Source: Bacteroidales bacterium
GTDB lineage: Bacteria > Bacteroidota > Bacteroidia > Bacteroidales > VadinHA17
NCBI GenBank assembly: GCA_016715075.1
Contig: JADKBK010000001.1
Location: 62,001 to 126,000, forward strand
DNA: 64,000 nt
Reading direction: 5' to 3'
The notes beneath the pieces were generated by a model. The model did no database searches. It was not told where the DNA came from and worked only from the letters and a program-made list of their open reading frames with translations. Positions 51,985 through 61,175 of this stretch are shown in pieces (position 1 is the stretch's first letter; each line of letters starts with the position of its first letter). The position numbers and the translations under genes were made by a program.

Positions 51985-53010
51985 ATGAAAGGAATAGCCG
52001 CTTCAGTTTGTCTGGCAATCATAGCCATATGCATATCATGTAAAACAGCAATAAGGGCCACTGAGGACCCCACCAGCGGACAGATCCTCATTTCGGATGG
52101 AAACAGGCCTGTCCTTCAATACAATTATAAAACCGTATTCGAAAAAGATGCGATTGACACCCTGAAAGCCAATAAATACAAACGCGAGGCCAATGACACT
52201 TTCATGGCTAATCCGAGTATTTATGCTGTTCCGCGCAGTAACTATATCCATCCCGTCTATGGTCCGTCAGGAGAACTGCTTACACGTGACTGGTCGAAGG
52301 ATCACCCTCATCATCGCGGTATTTACTGGGCATGGCCTGAGGTTGAATTCGGCAATAAACTAGGTGATCTTCACGCCCTCCAGATAGTGTTTGCAAGACC
52401 TACAGGTAAGATTAATCTTATGAATAATCCTGATTATGCCCAGATTGAGGCTGAAAATATCTGGATGTGGAAGGATAGTATTCCAATTGTAAGGGAAGTC
52501 GCACTGATTAGGGCATATCGTATAACTGATAATGGACGGGTAATTGACCTGGCATTCAGGTTTATTGCAATGAGGGATAGTATCTCATTAGCGAGGCGTG
52601 GGACGAAATTTTACGGAGGACTCAATATCAGAATGCAAACTCCTGAATTTCAGGAAATTTCTTTTAACCGCGATTCATCAATTGCTAATCCTGTAAGAGC
52701 ATGGTCAGATCTCAGCGGATTATTTGCAGGATCAGAAACGAAATCCGGAATGCTGGTTTTGCAGCATCACAAGAATCCTGATTACCCGGGTGAGTATATT
52801 CAATACCCTGATCTTTCATGGATTCAGCCTGCATTTCCTGAATCAGGTACAAGATATAAACTTGTCCCCGGAGTGCCTCTGGTGCTGCGATTCCGGCTTA
52901 TTGTCCATTCAGGCGTGAAGCCTGATGATGCGATGGTTAAGAAGTTGTGGGATGAATTCAATGCAGAAGCAACACCGGAACTGACATTTTCATTGCCGGA
53001 AATTCAGTAG
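51985..53010 (+). CDS. DUF6807 (PmoA-like) family lipoprotein
   Basis: Intact 341-residue protein; signal with Cys 19 (AICISCKT) fits a lipoprotein. Family features are the NYIHPVYGPSGELLTRDWSKDHPHHRGIYWAWPEV block (His-rich) and DLSGLFAG. It belongs to a family often annotated as PmoA-like, of unknown function but common next to Gfo/Idh/MocA and DUF1080 genes, as here. The next gene is the Gfo/Idh/MocA at 53139. Confidence 0.8.
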   Translation: MKGIAASVCLAIIAICISCKTAIRATEDPTSGQILISDGNRPVLQYNYKTVFEKDAIDTLKANKYKREANDTFMANPSIYAVPRSNYIHPVYGPSGELLTRDWSKDHPHHRGIYWAWPEVEFGNKLGDLHALQIVFARPTGKINLMNNPDYAQIEAENIWMWKDSIPIVREVALIRAYRITDNGRVIDLAFRFIAMRDSISLARRGTKFYGGLNIRMQTPEFQEISFNRDSSIANPVRAWSDLSGLFAGSETKSGMLVLQHHKNPDYPGEYIQYPDLSWIQPAFPESGTRYKLVPGVPLVLRFRLIVHSGVKPDDAMVKKLWDEFNAEATPELTFSLPEIQ

Positions 53011-53041
53011 TATTAGAGCTGGTAATCATTTCTTCAACTGT

Positions 53042-53075
53042 TCTTTGCCAACTGCTCTTTGCCAACTGCCAACTT
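53042..53075 (+). repeat. Short tandem repeat TTTGCCAACTG after DUF6807
   Basis: Two TTTGCCAACTG units separated by CTC, followed by a partial CCAACTTT. The 128-base spacer holds nothing else supported. Confidence 0.55.
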
Positions 53076-53138
53076 TAATCTTAAGACATATTAATTTTTA
53101 CTCCACAGGTATTAAAAAACAATTAATATCCCAAAATT

Positions 53139-54479
53139 ATGACTTCCAACCATTCTTTTTCACGGCGCCGGTTTATCAAAACAGCCGGTGCAGCAGCTAT
53201 TGCAGCTCCTGTTATAATGCAATCATCTATGGCAGGGAGCAGCAAGGTACCGGCCAGTGACAGGATAAATCTCGGTATAATAGGCTGTGGCGGTCTTGGC
53301 AATGCCAATCTTAATGCATGTTCCTCCCAGCCTGGGGTTGTTGTCACTGCTGCATGTGATGTATGGAAGGACCGTCTGGATCCGGTCCTTGCAAAGTTTG
53401 GAAGTACCTGTACTGGTTATACTGATTTCAGGGAAATGCTCCAGCGTAAGGATCTCGACGCTGTGATTATAGCTACACCGGCTCACTGGCATGCCGTGAT
53501 GGCAATTGCAGCAGCCGAAGCAGGCAAGGATATATATCTTCAGAAACCAATGACAATGCATTTTGGTGAGAGTCTTGCTGTCAGAAATGCAGTGAAGAAG
53601 CATAATGTCATCTGCCAGGTAGGAACGCAAATCCATGCAAGTGATAATTACCGGCGCGTAGTTGAACTGATCAGGTCAGGTAACCTTGGCGACATTGGTT
53701 CCGTGCGTACTTTTTTTGTTATGAATGAAGCTCCAAATGGCATTGGTTCAGGAAACAATACCATGAATATACCGAAGGGACTCGACTGGGATTTATGGGT
53801 CGGTCCTGCACGCATGCAGCCGTTTAATCCAAATCTCGTAAAAGATGCATTCTACCATTGCTTCTGGATGGATTTCAGCGGAGGCTGGACACCTGGTATG
53901 GCGCCACATATTATCGATCTTCCGGTGTGGGCTCTCGACCTTGGTTTGCCCCTGGAAGTAAGTGCCACCGGAGGCCGCTTTATTCTTAAGGATGATGGTG
54001 ACGTTTATGATAACCATGAAGTCTTAATACGCTACCCTAAACTTAACATGACATGGATGAATTCCATTACCAACAGTTATGGGTTTGATTTCTTAAGGGG
54101 AAAAGAAAGCAGGCGAAGACTTGGGATCTATTTCCACGGAGTTAATGGTACGCTTCAGACAGATTATGAAAATCATATAATTCTGCCTGAGGGAAACAGA
54201 ATGGATGGAATGGAGACTCCTCCAGTATCAATACCTTCATCACCGGGTCATGAGCTGGAGTGGCTGGAATGTATAAGATCACGCAAACAACCTTCATGTA
54301 ACCCGGCATATCACGTAAAAATTGATATACCGCTCACACTTAGCACCCTTTCGCTTAAGCTGGGGCGCTCAATACGGTTTGATCCGGATACCGAAAAGAT
54401 CATTGGCGACAATGAAGCTGTAAGACTTTCAGTCCCTGAATATCGTTCCCCCTGGAAATTGCCTTTGGAATACCTATAA
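53139..54479 (+). CDS. Tat-exported Gfo/Idh/MocA family oxidoreductase, second copy
   Basis: Intact 446-residue protein. Twin-arginine signal FSRRRFIKTAGAAAIAAPVIM, Rossmann GIIGCGGLGNAN, the conserved DIYLQKPMT lysine motif (EKP variant, QKP) and WDLWVGPA region. The active-site region includes HCFWMDFSGGWTPGMAPHIIDLPVW. It probably oxidises a glycoside hydroxyl in the periplasm with bound cofactor. It sits between DUF6807 and a GH2 gene and near DUF1080, consistent with a 3-keto-glycoside route. The EKP-to-QKP change is a difference from the copy at 3186. Confidence 0.9.
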   Translation: MTSNHSFSRRRFIKTAGAAAIAAPVIMQSSMAGSSKVPASDRINLGIIGCGGLGNANLNACSSQPGVVVTAACDVWKDRLDPVLAKFGSTCTGYTDFREMLQRKDLDAVIIATPAHWHAVMAIAAAEAGKDIYLQKPMTMHFGESLAVRNAVKKHNVICQVGTQIHASDNYRRVVELIRSGNLGDIGSVRTFFVMNEAPNGIGSGNNTMNIPKGLDWDLWVGPARMQPFNPNLVKDAFYHCFWMDFSGGWTPGMAPHIIDLPVWALDLGLPLEVSATGGRFILKDDGDVYDNHEVLIRYPKLNMTWMNSITNSYGFDFLRGKESRRRLGIYFHGVNGTLQTDYENHIILPEGNRMDGMETPPVSIPSSPGHELEWLECIRSRKQPSCNPAYHVKIDIPLTLSTLSLKLGRSIRFDPDTEKIIGDNEAVRLSVPEYRSPWKLPLEYL

Positions 54480-54517
54480 AGAAAAGTATCTGTTATTACC
54501 CTTTAACCACAACAAAC

Positions 54518-56661
54518 ATGAAAATAATCAGGAATCTATTGGTTTTACCGCTTTGCTTTATATTGCTGGCAGGATGTGCGAGGAACACCACTCAGCGGGA
54601 AACAATCAGTTTGAACGGAATTTGGAAGATAGCCGATGGCGGGAAGGATGTCATCCCAGCGTCATTTGATCGTACAATTACTGTTCCCGGATTGGTTACA
54701 CTGGCAAAACCTGCTTTTATCAATCCTGCACCACCGGTTCCCGACAGGTTTGCAATCGATAAAAATCTTGAATTGTTCTATCATCAGAAAGACAGTCTCC
54801 GTGATACCTACTGGTACCATCGTATAATAAAAATTGACCGGGACATTCCTGAAATTGCTCTTCTCAAGGTAGGTAAAGCTATGTTCGGGAACCCGCGTAT
54901 ATCTGAATCAAACCTTCATTGGTGAACATCTCCCATGCTTTACCCGGGATATTTTGACCTCAAAACAGCTCTCCGGAAAGGAGATAATGATTTGATCATT
55001 GCTGTTGGCGCAAGCAGGAGTTCCATACCGGCTGATATGCCTGATGGGTTTGATTATGAGAAGGAAAGATATATTTCAGGAATTTTTGATAATGTAGATC
55101 TTATCCTCAGCGGCACCCCTTATGTTAAGAATGTTCAGGTTGCGCCGGATATTGAGAAAAAGACAGCTCGCGTCCAGGTAAAAATCCTGAGCGGCGACAA
55201 ACAAACATCTTCAAAAGTTGCTTTTTTAATAAGAGAAACTGCAACAGCTAAGGTCGTTGGAGCATTCACCACCGGAAAACTTGACTTTGGAGCCGGCAGC
55301 GACAATACTATTGATATTAGTATTCCAATTGAGAACTGCACTCTGTGGTCTCCCGAAAAACCTTTTTTATATACCTCGAGGTAAATACATCAGCGGATTC
55401 ATATACGACGAGGTTTGGAATGCGCGAGCTTCATTGTGATCCTGTCACTCATCAGGCTATCCTTAATGGAAAACCTTATTTCCTCAGAGGCACTAATATC
55501 ACACTCTACCGCTTTTTTGAGGATCCGTTATGCGACTCATTGCCGTGGAACTATGAATGGGTACGGAAAATGCACAAAAAATTCAAAGATGATATGTACT
55601 GGAATTCCTTCAGGAACTGCATCGGGTTTCCACCGGAGGAGTGGTATAATATTGCAGATGAGGAAGGATTCATGATTCAGGATGAATTCCCGATCTGGTA
55701 CGGTGGGCCGGAATGGAACAAATGGGTAAAGAAGATAAACAGCGGGGAGCTGGCAGCCGAATACAGGGAATGGATGGAAGAGAGGTGGAACCATCCCTCT
55801 GTAATTATATGGGATGCAAACAATGAAACACTCCTTACAGAGCCTTCAATTGATTCCGCAATTGCAAAGGTACGGCCACTGGATCTCTCAGGCAGGAGCT
55901 GGGATAACAGCTATAGCATAAACCGTAATCCGGGCGATATTTACGAGTCGCACCCTTACCATTTTTCTGATCCTGACTTCAAGTTTAAGGATATTGCAAA
56001 GGCGAGTATAATTCCTGAGGGTAATTCAATGAAAAATCCGGGAACCAATCCGGTAATTATTAATGAATACGGATGGCTGTGGCTCAACCGCGACGGGAGC
56101 ACTACAACACTTACGAAAAAGCTTTATGACAATCTTCTCGGCAAGAAATCAACCCCTGAAGAACGGTGGGAGACATATGCCAAATATACAGCAGCTGAAA
56201 CGGAATTCTGGCGCTGCCACAGGAATGCTGCAGGGGTTTTGCACTTTACAGCCCTTGGTTATGCCAGGTCAAACGGACAGACATGTGATAACTGGATCGA
56301 TCTGGCCAATCTTACTTGGGAACCGCAGTTTTATAAATATATGAGGAATGCTTTCTCTCCGATTGGTCTTATGGTTGATTTCTGGGATGATACCATCAAA
56401 AAGGGAGTGGAAACTCCTGTTCCGGTGATTGTTATCAACGACCTCGAAGAAGAATGGAAAGGTATCGTAATGTTCCGTATTTTGAAAGATGATAAGGTGG
56501 TACTCGAAAAAACCCAGGAGATAACTATCAGCTCATTCGGACAGAATAATTGCACTTTTACTTCAGGGAATGATCTCATGGAGGGTAAGTATACAATTGA
56601 AGTCTCGCTGGTTAACACCCCATTTGGAACTGTCAAAAGCATAAGAAATTTCAGGATCTGA
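54518..56661 (+). CDS. GH2-type glycoside hydrolase lipoprotein, three frameshifts
   Basis: About 714 residues. Lipobox LLAGCARN, then ISLNGIWKIADGGKD and the jelly-roll (GTRVYLNQTFIGEHLPCF). RGTNITLYRFFEDPL opens the barrel. VIIWDANNETLL (acid/base) and NPVIINEYGWLW (nucleophile Glu in EYG) are the GH2 catalytic sites. Breaks: about 54890 (extra A or C), 54948 (one C missing), 55374 (one C missing, YTLEVNTS). A paralogue of the partial gene at 1-1532, so the locus carries the subfamily at both ends. Confidence 0.88.
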
Positions 56662-56702
56662 ATCTTTTGTTTTTAGTCTGATAAAACATATTATTTCAAG
56701 TA

Positions 56703-59572
56703 ATGAACAGGGTAATCATAATAATTATGTTCCTGTCTGTTACCGGTTTTACCGGCTATTCACAGACTGAACCCGGCAGCACAAAGCTCCGGATATACAG
56801 TTATCCGATGGATCCGCGCCAGCATCCTGATTATAATCGTCGAAGAGTCAAACCTCCCGACAGCGGTACTTTCGGCAACCGGATCCAGTTTATGGCTCTC
56901 CGGTCTCTCGACGGCGACTACAATAAGTTACTTGACCAATATACTGTCAAATATGGACTGGGGAATATTGTTTGGCCATCCTACCCGTTGATTTTCCGGC
57001 AAGATCTTCCGGAGGTTGTTCAGGAGTTAAAAAGAAGAAATCTTTATCTGTTTGATATCTGGGGTTACGTTCCCGGCTCAGGTCCCGGAGGCTACTGGCA
57101 GCAATTCGTTGTACCGGATAATGCTCTCACTATTTTTGAAAAAGAGCTTGGTGATCACTGGCTGGGGATGGACAACGGAGAACAGGATGGAAGGTATGTT
57201 GGAGGCTATGCCAGCCAGATGTTCCCATCGGGAGGAGGAAGGGAAGAACAGTATCTGAATTTTCAGAATCATTTTCAGGGACTGACCGACAGGCTTGGGA
57301 ATAAAATGTCAACCCTGGTGTCACTGAATTTTGGTCATTATTTTTTGAAGGAGGGGATCTATACGATGATTGGTGCTGAAACCGCACAGGGTTTGCCAAA
57401 TACTCAGATCTATTATTCATTTATCAGGGGAGCTGGAAAACAATATGGCGTTCCATGGTTCGGAAATGCCTCGGTCTGGAACAGATGGGGCTGGAAAAAC
57501 TATTCAGGAGTCTCTGATTATAATGGCGGAGATACAAAAGGTACTAGCCTGAGCCTTCTCAAGAGACTTATCTATAGTCATATAATGTACAATTCTGTGG
57601 CGGTTGGATTTGAATCTTCATTTCTTAACGGGAAGGATGAACTTAGTCCTGTCGGAAAAATTCAGCAATCTGCAAACCGTTGGGTAACACGGAATGGAAG
57701 TCCGGGAATTCTTTACACTCCGGTTGGCGTAATGTTGGATTTCTTCTCCGGCTGGTCTTTCCCAAGACATCTCTACACAGACAATATATACAGGGTTTGG
57801 GGAAACCTGCCTTATGATGAAGGAGATTATCTTACGGATGGGATACTTAATCTGCTTTATCCCGGATACCAGGATGCTTCATTCTTCCACGATGAGTCCG
57901 GTTTTATTACACAAACACCCTATGGCGATGCGGCAGACTGTATATTAAGCGACTCTCCTCTTTGGCTGATGAAACAGTATCCGGTGATCATAATCGCCGG
58001 CAGGCTCACAGGCGGGCATGAATTAAAGGATAAGCTTGAAGCATACGTGAAAGCAGGCGGCAGACTGATAATCACATCCGGAAATATTGAGGCAATCCCT
58101 GGAGGACTATGTGGCATCAAAGCCGGTCTGAAAGAGATTGAATTTGATGAAAATACTCAAATATCCATCGGGAAAAAAAGTGTGACCGAAAAATCAGGAT
58201 TCAAAGCAAGGGAGTTATTGACACCTGGAGATATAAAAATCGTGGCCTCAGCAAATAATATTCCCTGGCTTTGGAAGCAAAAGCTGGTATGGGTACATTG
58301 ACTGTTCTTGCTTCACAGTTCGGCATTAATTCAAAGCCGGGAGATACAGCCAATCCCGGTATTGACAAAAACATGAAATCTCCTTATCCAATTCTCAGCC
58401 ATGTAGAATTAATTATAGGTGAAGCAGTAAAAAGCACAGCTGTTTTTAGTGCTATAGACGGATTGAGCTTCATAACATGCAGGAAAGGAATGGGAGAGTA
58501 TACTGTCGCTATCTGCAATAATTCATGGACAGAGAAGCCTTTTAAAATCATTTCAGCTTCAGGAAACATATTGAAAATTAAAGAATTGCCTATTGATTGC
58601 TCTGAAAGGAAAGAAACCGGCTTCCTGCCCGAAAGTGTAAATCAGGATGGAGGGAAAAATTCAGGCAAGACAATTGCTGGAGGAGATATCAGGATTTTTA
58701 ATGTCAGGATTGAAAATGAAAATATTGAGGTGATACCTTTTGTTGAACCACAGTCTAACCCTGCAGGAAGAGGACTCTCTTTAGCAAATATTACCTCGGT
58801 TAAAAGGGAGATGCTTCTCCGGCCATCATTCTTTCAGCATTTCGACAGGATCACCATCGACTGGAAATATCTGTCAACGAGAGAGAACAAGGCACTTTCT
58901 GAGGAATCGGTCTGGATAAAAAATCAGGGTTTGAAAATTAATGTAGACCTCTCCTCCGGCATTAACCTTTTTCCTGATTTAAGAATTGTAAATAACGATT
59001 CTGCAGAATACAAAAGAAGTTTGGATCTTATCAGGACTGTAATAGAGAAAATGACAATTCTTGGTGCAGGTGATCTGATACTTACTACTCATCGTACCAT
59101 TGAGAATAACTTTACAGATGATGAATTTTCGGCTTCGCTCAAATCCACTTTAAAACTGATATGTCAGTCAGCTTCATCAAAGGGAATCAATGTTCATCTT
59201 CGCCTGGTGTCCGGTAAATTTGCATCCCGGATAGTAGAGGCAAGAGATCTTCAGATAGCGGTAGGTGAACAGAATTTTTATATTGCCCCGTCATTAGCGA
59301 TGCTTGCCGGCGACCCGGAAAAGTTGAATAAGAATATTGAAGTATTGAAAGATCTCAAGTATTCAATATTTTTCATCAGTGCTCCTGAAAAAGATATTTA
59401 CGGCAACATTTGGAACTTAAATCTGCCGCTTTATAAATATGGGAATGATGAAGCTCTCAGGTCAGTTTTAAAGATTGCAAAGGATAAAACGCTCCTGCTT
59501 GATGGTATATATAATGATAAGGATGAAGAGTATCTTGATATTAAAAACCTGGAGGAGTTGATAGCAATGTAA
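56703..59572 (+). CDS. Multidomain secreted protein: GH-like barrel, amidotransferase-like and sugar-isomerase-like domains; one frameshift
   Basis: About 956 residues with signal peptide (TGFTGYSQ). N-terminal ~400 residues look like a TIM-barrel glycosidase-like domain (IVWPSYPLIFR, HWLGMDNGEQDGRYVGGYASQM, WFGNASVWNRWGWKNYSG). A beta-galactosidase-trimerisation/amidotransferase-like segment follows (YPVIIIAGRLTGGHELKDKLEAYVKAGGRLIITSG). The C-terminal ~250 residues resemble sugar-phosphate isomerase/epimerase barrels (GAGDLILTTHRT, KGINVHLRLV). One A is missing near 58274 (LWKAKAGMGTL), so it was split. I cannot name a known family for the whole. Confidence 0.65.
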
Positions 59573-59644
59573 GAAGCTGTTGGGAAAGTACTCAGTGGAA
59601 CTTTGCCACCTCTGTGTCCACCCCTGCAAACAGGCTCCTTCGCT

Positions 59645-59669
59645 AAATTTGCCTGCAGGGCAAATTTTT
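59645..59669 (+). terminator. Strong hairpin, terminator-like
   Basis: AAATTTGCC (59645-59653) pairs with GGCAAATTT (59659-59667), loop TGCAG, followed by T residues. It lies 70 bases after the stop of the previous gene. Confidence 0.55.
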
Positions 59670-59705
59670 CGCTCGGCCCCTGTGTTAGTTCTTAACTTAT
59701 TATTA

Positions 59706-59746
59706 CACAGAGATCCACAGAGAAATCACAGAGATCACAGAGAAAG
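59706..59746 (+). repeat. CACAGAG tandem repeat in spacer 59573-59873
   Basis: Four CACAGAG units at 9-11-base spacing. The 301-base spacer also contains the hairpin at 59645; I see no gene in it (a translation here is low-complexity, Arg/His-rich). Confidence 0.6.
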
Positions 59747-59873
59747 AAAAGGAAGAATTGACAGTTTTTTCAACAGCCCTAAGGTGATTGATTATATAAA
59801 GAACAACTTGTTACAGAATTAGAATAGAATGAGACTTTTAAAATATACTAACGTCATTTTATGACCTTCTACC

Positions 59874-61106
59874 ATGAAAACTTTAATTTATCTTACAATT
59901 GTCTTTTGCCTTGTTTATGGGTCATCATGTACCTCATCAAAAGGGGGTGAAGGCGGCATATCATCAAAAGAGATCCCGGAGAACTGTCCGTTTGATCAGT
60001 CAGACGATTTTGCAGGATTACAATTCGGTCCGGGATTCAGGAATTATCTCAGCGAAAAGATCACTTCGGATACATGGTACCCGTCATGGGCATCTGACGG
60101 GAATCTGTATTCCCCATGGACAGACGGGAAAGTTCGTGATCTTCAGTCAAACTCCGCAGGCGCAGAGGCTACTACCGGTATAGCTACAATTAAAGGAGAT
60201 GACCCGATGAACCTGACAATTACCGATGAGGCAGTTTATATATCAGATCCAACGCCTTACCAGGGCCGTTATCCATGCGGGTCGCTGGTATACAACGGGA
60301 TATGGTATTATGGCACTTACTGCCTGTATGGAGGCCAGGTCATAAAAAAGGGAAATATTACATACAACTGGCCATGGATGGGACCATTTGTGGGTTTCAG
60401 ATGGTCAACAGATCTTGGAAAAACATGGACACAAACCCCTTGTACCCCTGATAAACCTCTGTTTAATGAACGCACCATGAATGGAGAGCCCGTTAAAATC
60501 GGAGCACCGCATTTTGTAGATTTTGGAAAAAATTCTGAGTTCTCACCTGACGGAAAGGCATATCTCGTGGCACACGGATCCAGCAATTCCCGGGAAAGAC
60601 GTTTCGGTTACGACAGCTGGATTACCGGCGATGAAATTTATCTGGCCCGTGTGACTCCGGGAATTGAAAACATGAACGACGTATCAAAATATGAATTCTG
60701 GAACGGAAAAGCCTGGACAAACGACTTCAGCCAGATAAAGCCGATAGCTGCATGGACAGATAATATGGGATGTGTAACAATGACATACAATGCGCCTTTG
60801 AAACGATACCTTATGTGCGTTACTGACGGTGGAACAACCGGCGGCTATTTTAATACTTATGTACTGGAATCAAAGGAAATCACCGGACCGTGGAAAATGG
60901 TTCAGTATTTTAAACACTTTGGCGAACAGGCCTATTTTGTTAATATACCTTCAAAATTCATTAATTCAGATGGTTATAGTTTCTGGCTTTGTTATTCAGC
61001 AAACTTTGCCAGCGACTGGGATGGCCAGAAAATCGGGTCCGTGCCTGAAGGCAGCTGCTATAGTTTATGTCTGAAAGAGGTAAAGCTGATTGCCGGAAAC
61101 AGGTAG
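59874..61106 (+). CDS. Secreted beta-propeller-like lipoprotein of unknown function
   Basis: Intact 410-residue predicted lipoprotein (YGSSCTSS). Repeats with SDGNLYSPWTDGKV, YPCGSLVYNGIWYYGTYC, FRWSTDLGKTWTQTPCTPDKPLF and NAPLKRYLMCVTDGG suggest a five-bladed beta-propeller like GH43/DUF4185-type proteins. No catalytic triad can be assigned with confidence. It may be a glycosidase or binding protein. It lies 70 bases before the next gene and shares its direction. Confidence 0.6.
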   Translation: MKTLIYLTIVFCLVYGSSCTSSKGGEGGISSKEIPENCPFDQSDDFAGLQFGPGFRNYLSEKITSDTWYPSWASDGNLYSPWTDGKVRDLQSNSAGAEATTGIATIKGDDPMNLTITDEAVYISDPTPYQGRYPCGSLVYNGIWYYGTYCLYGGQVIKKGNITYNWPWMGPFVGFRWSTDLGKTWTQTPCTPDKPLFNERTMNGEPVKIGAPHFVDFGKNSEFSPDGKAYLVAHGSSNSRERRFGYDSWITGDEIYLARVTPGIENMNDVSKYEFWNGKAWTNDFSQIKPIAAWTDNMGCVTMTYNAPLKRYLMCVTDGGTTGGYFNTYVLESKEITGPWKMVQYFKHFGEQAYFVNIPSKFINSDGYSFWLCYSANFASDWDGQKIGSVPEGSCYSLCLKEVKLIAGNR

Positions 61107-61175
61107 ATATAACGATAATTGAAATTGTAATTGGTTCCTGAATTGAAAATACATTTCTTAAGAAGAAAAATCAGT

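Noticed and set aside
59580..59822. An 80-codon small gene between two secreted-protein genes
   Set aside because: Composition is low-complexity Arg/His/Asn from the CACAGAG repeat and a hairpin, with no start context or recognisable motif.
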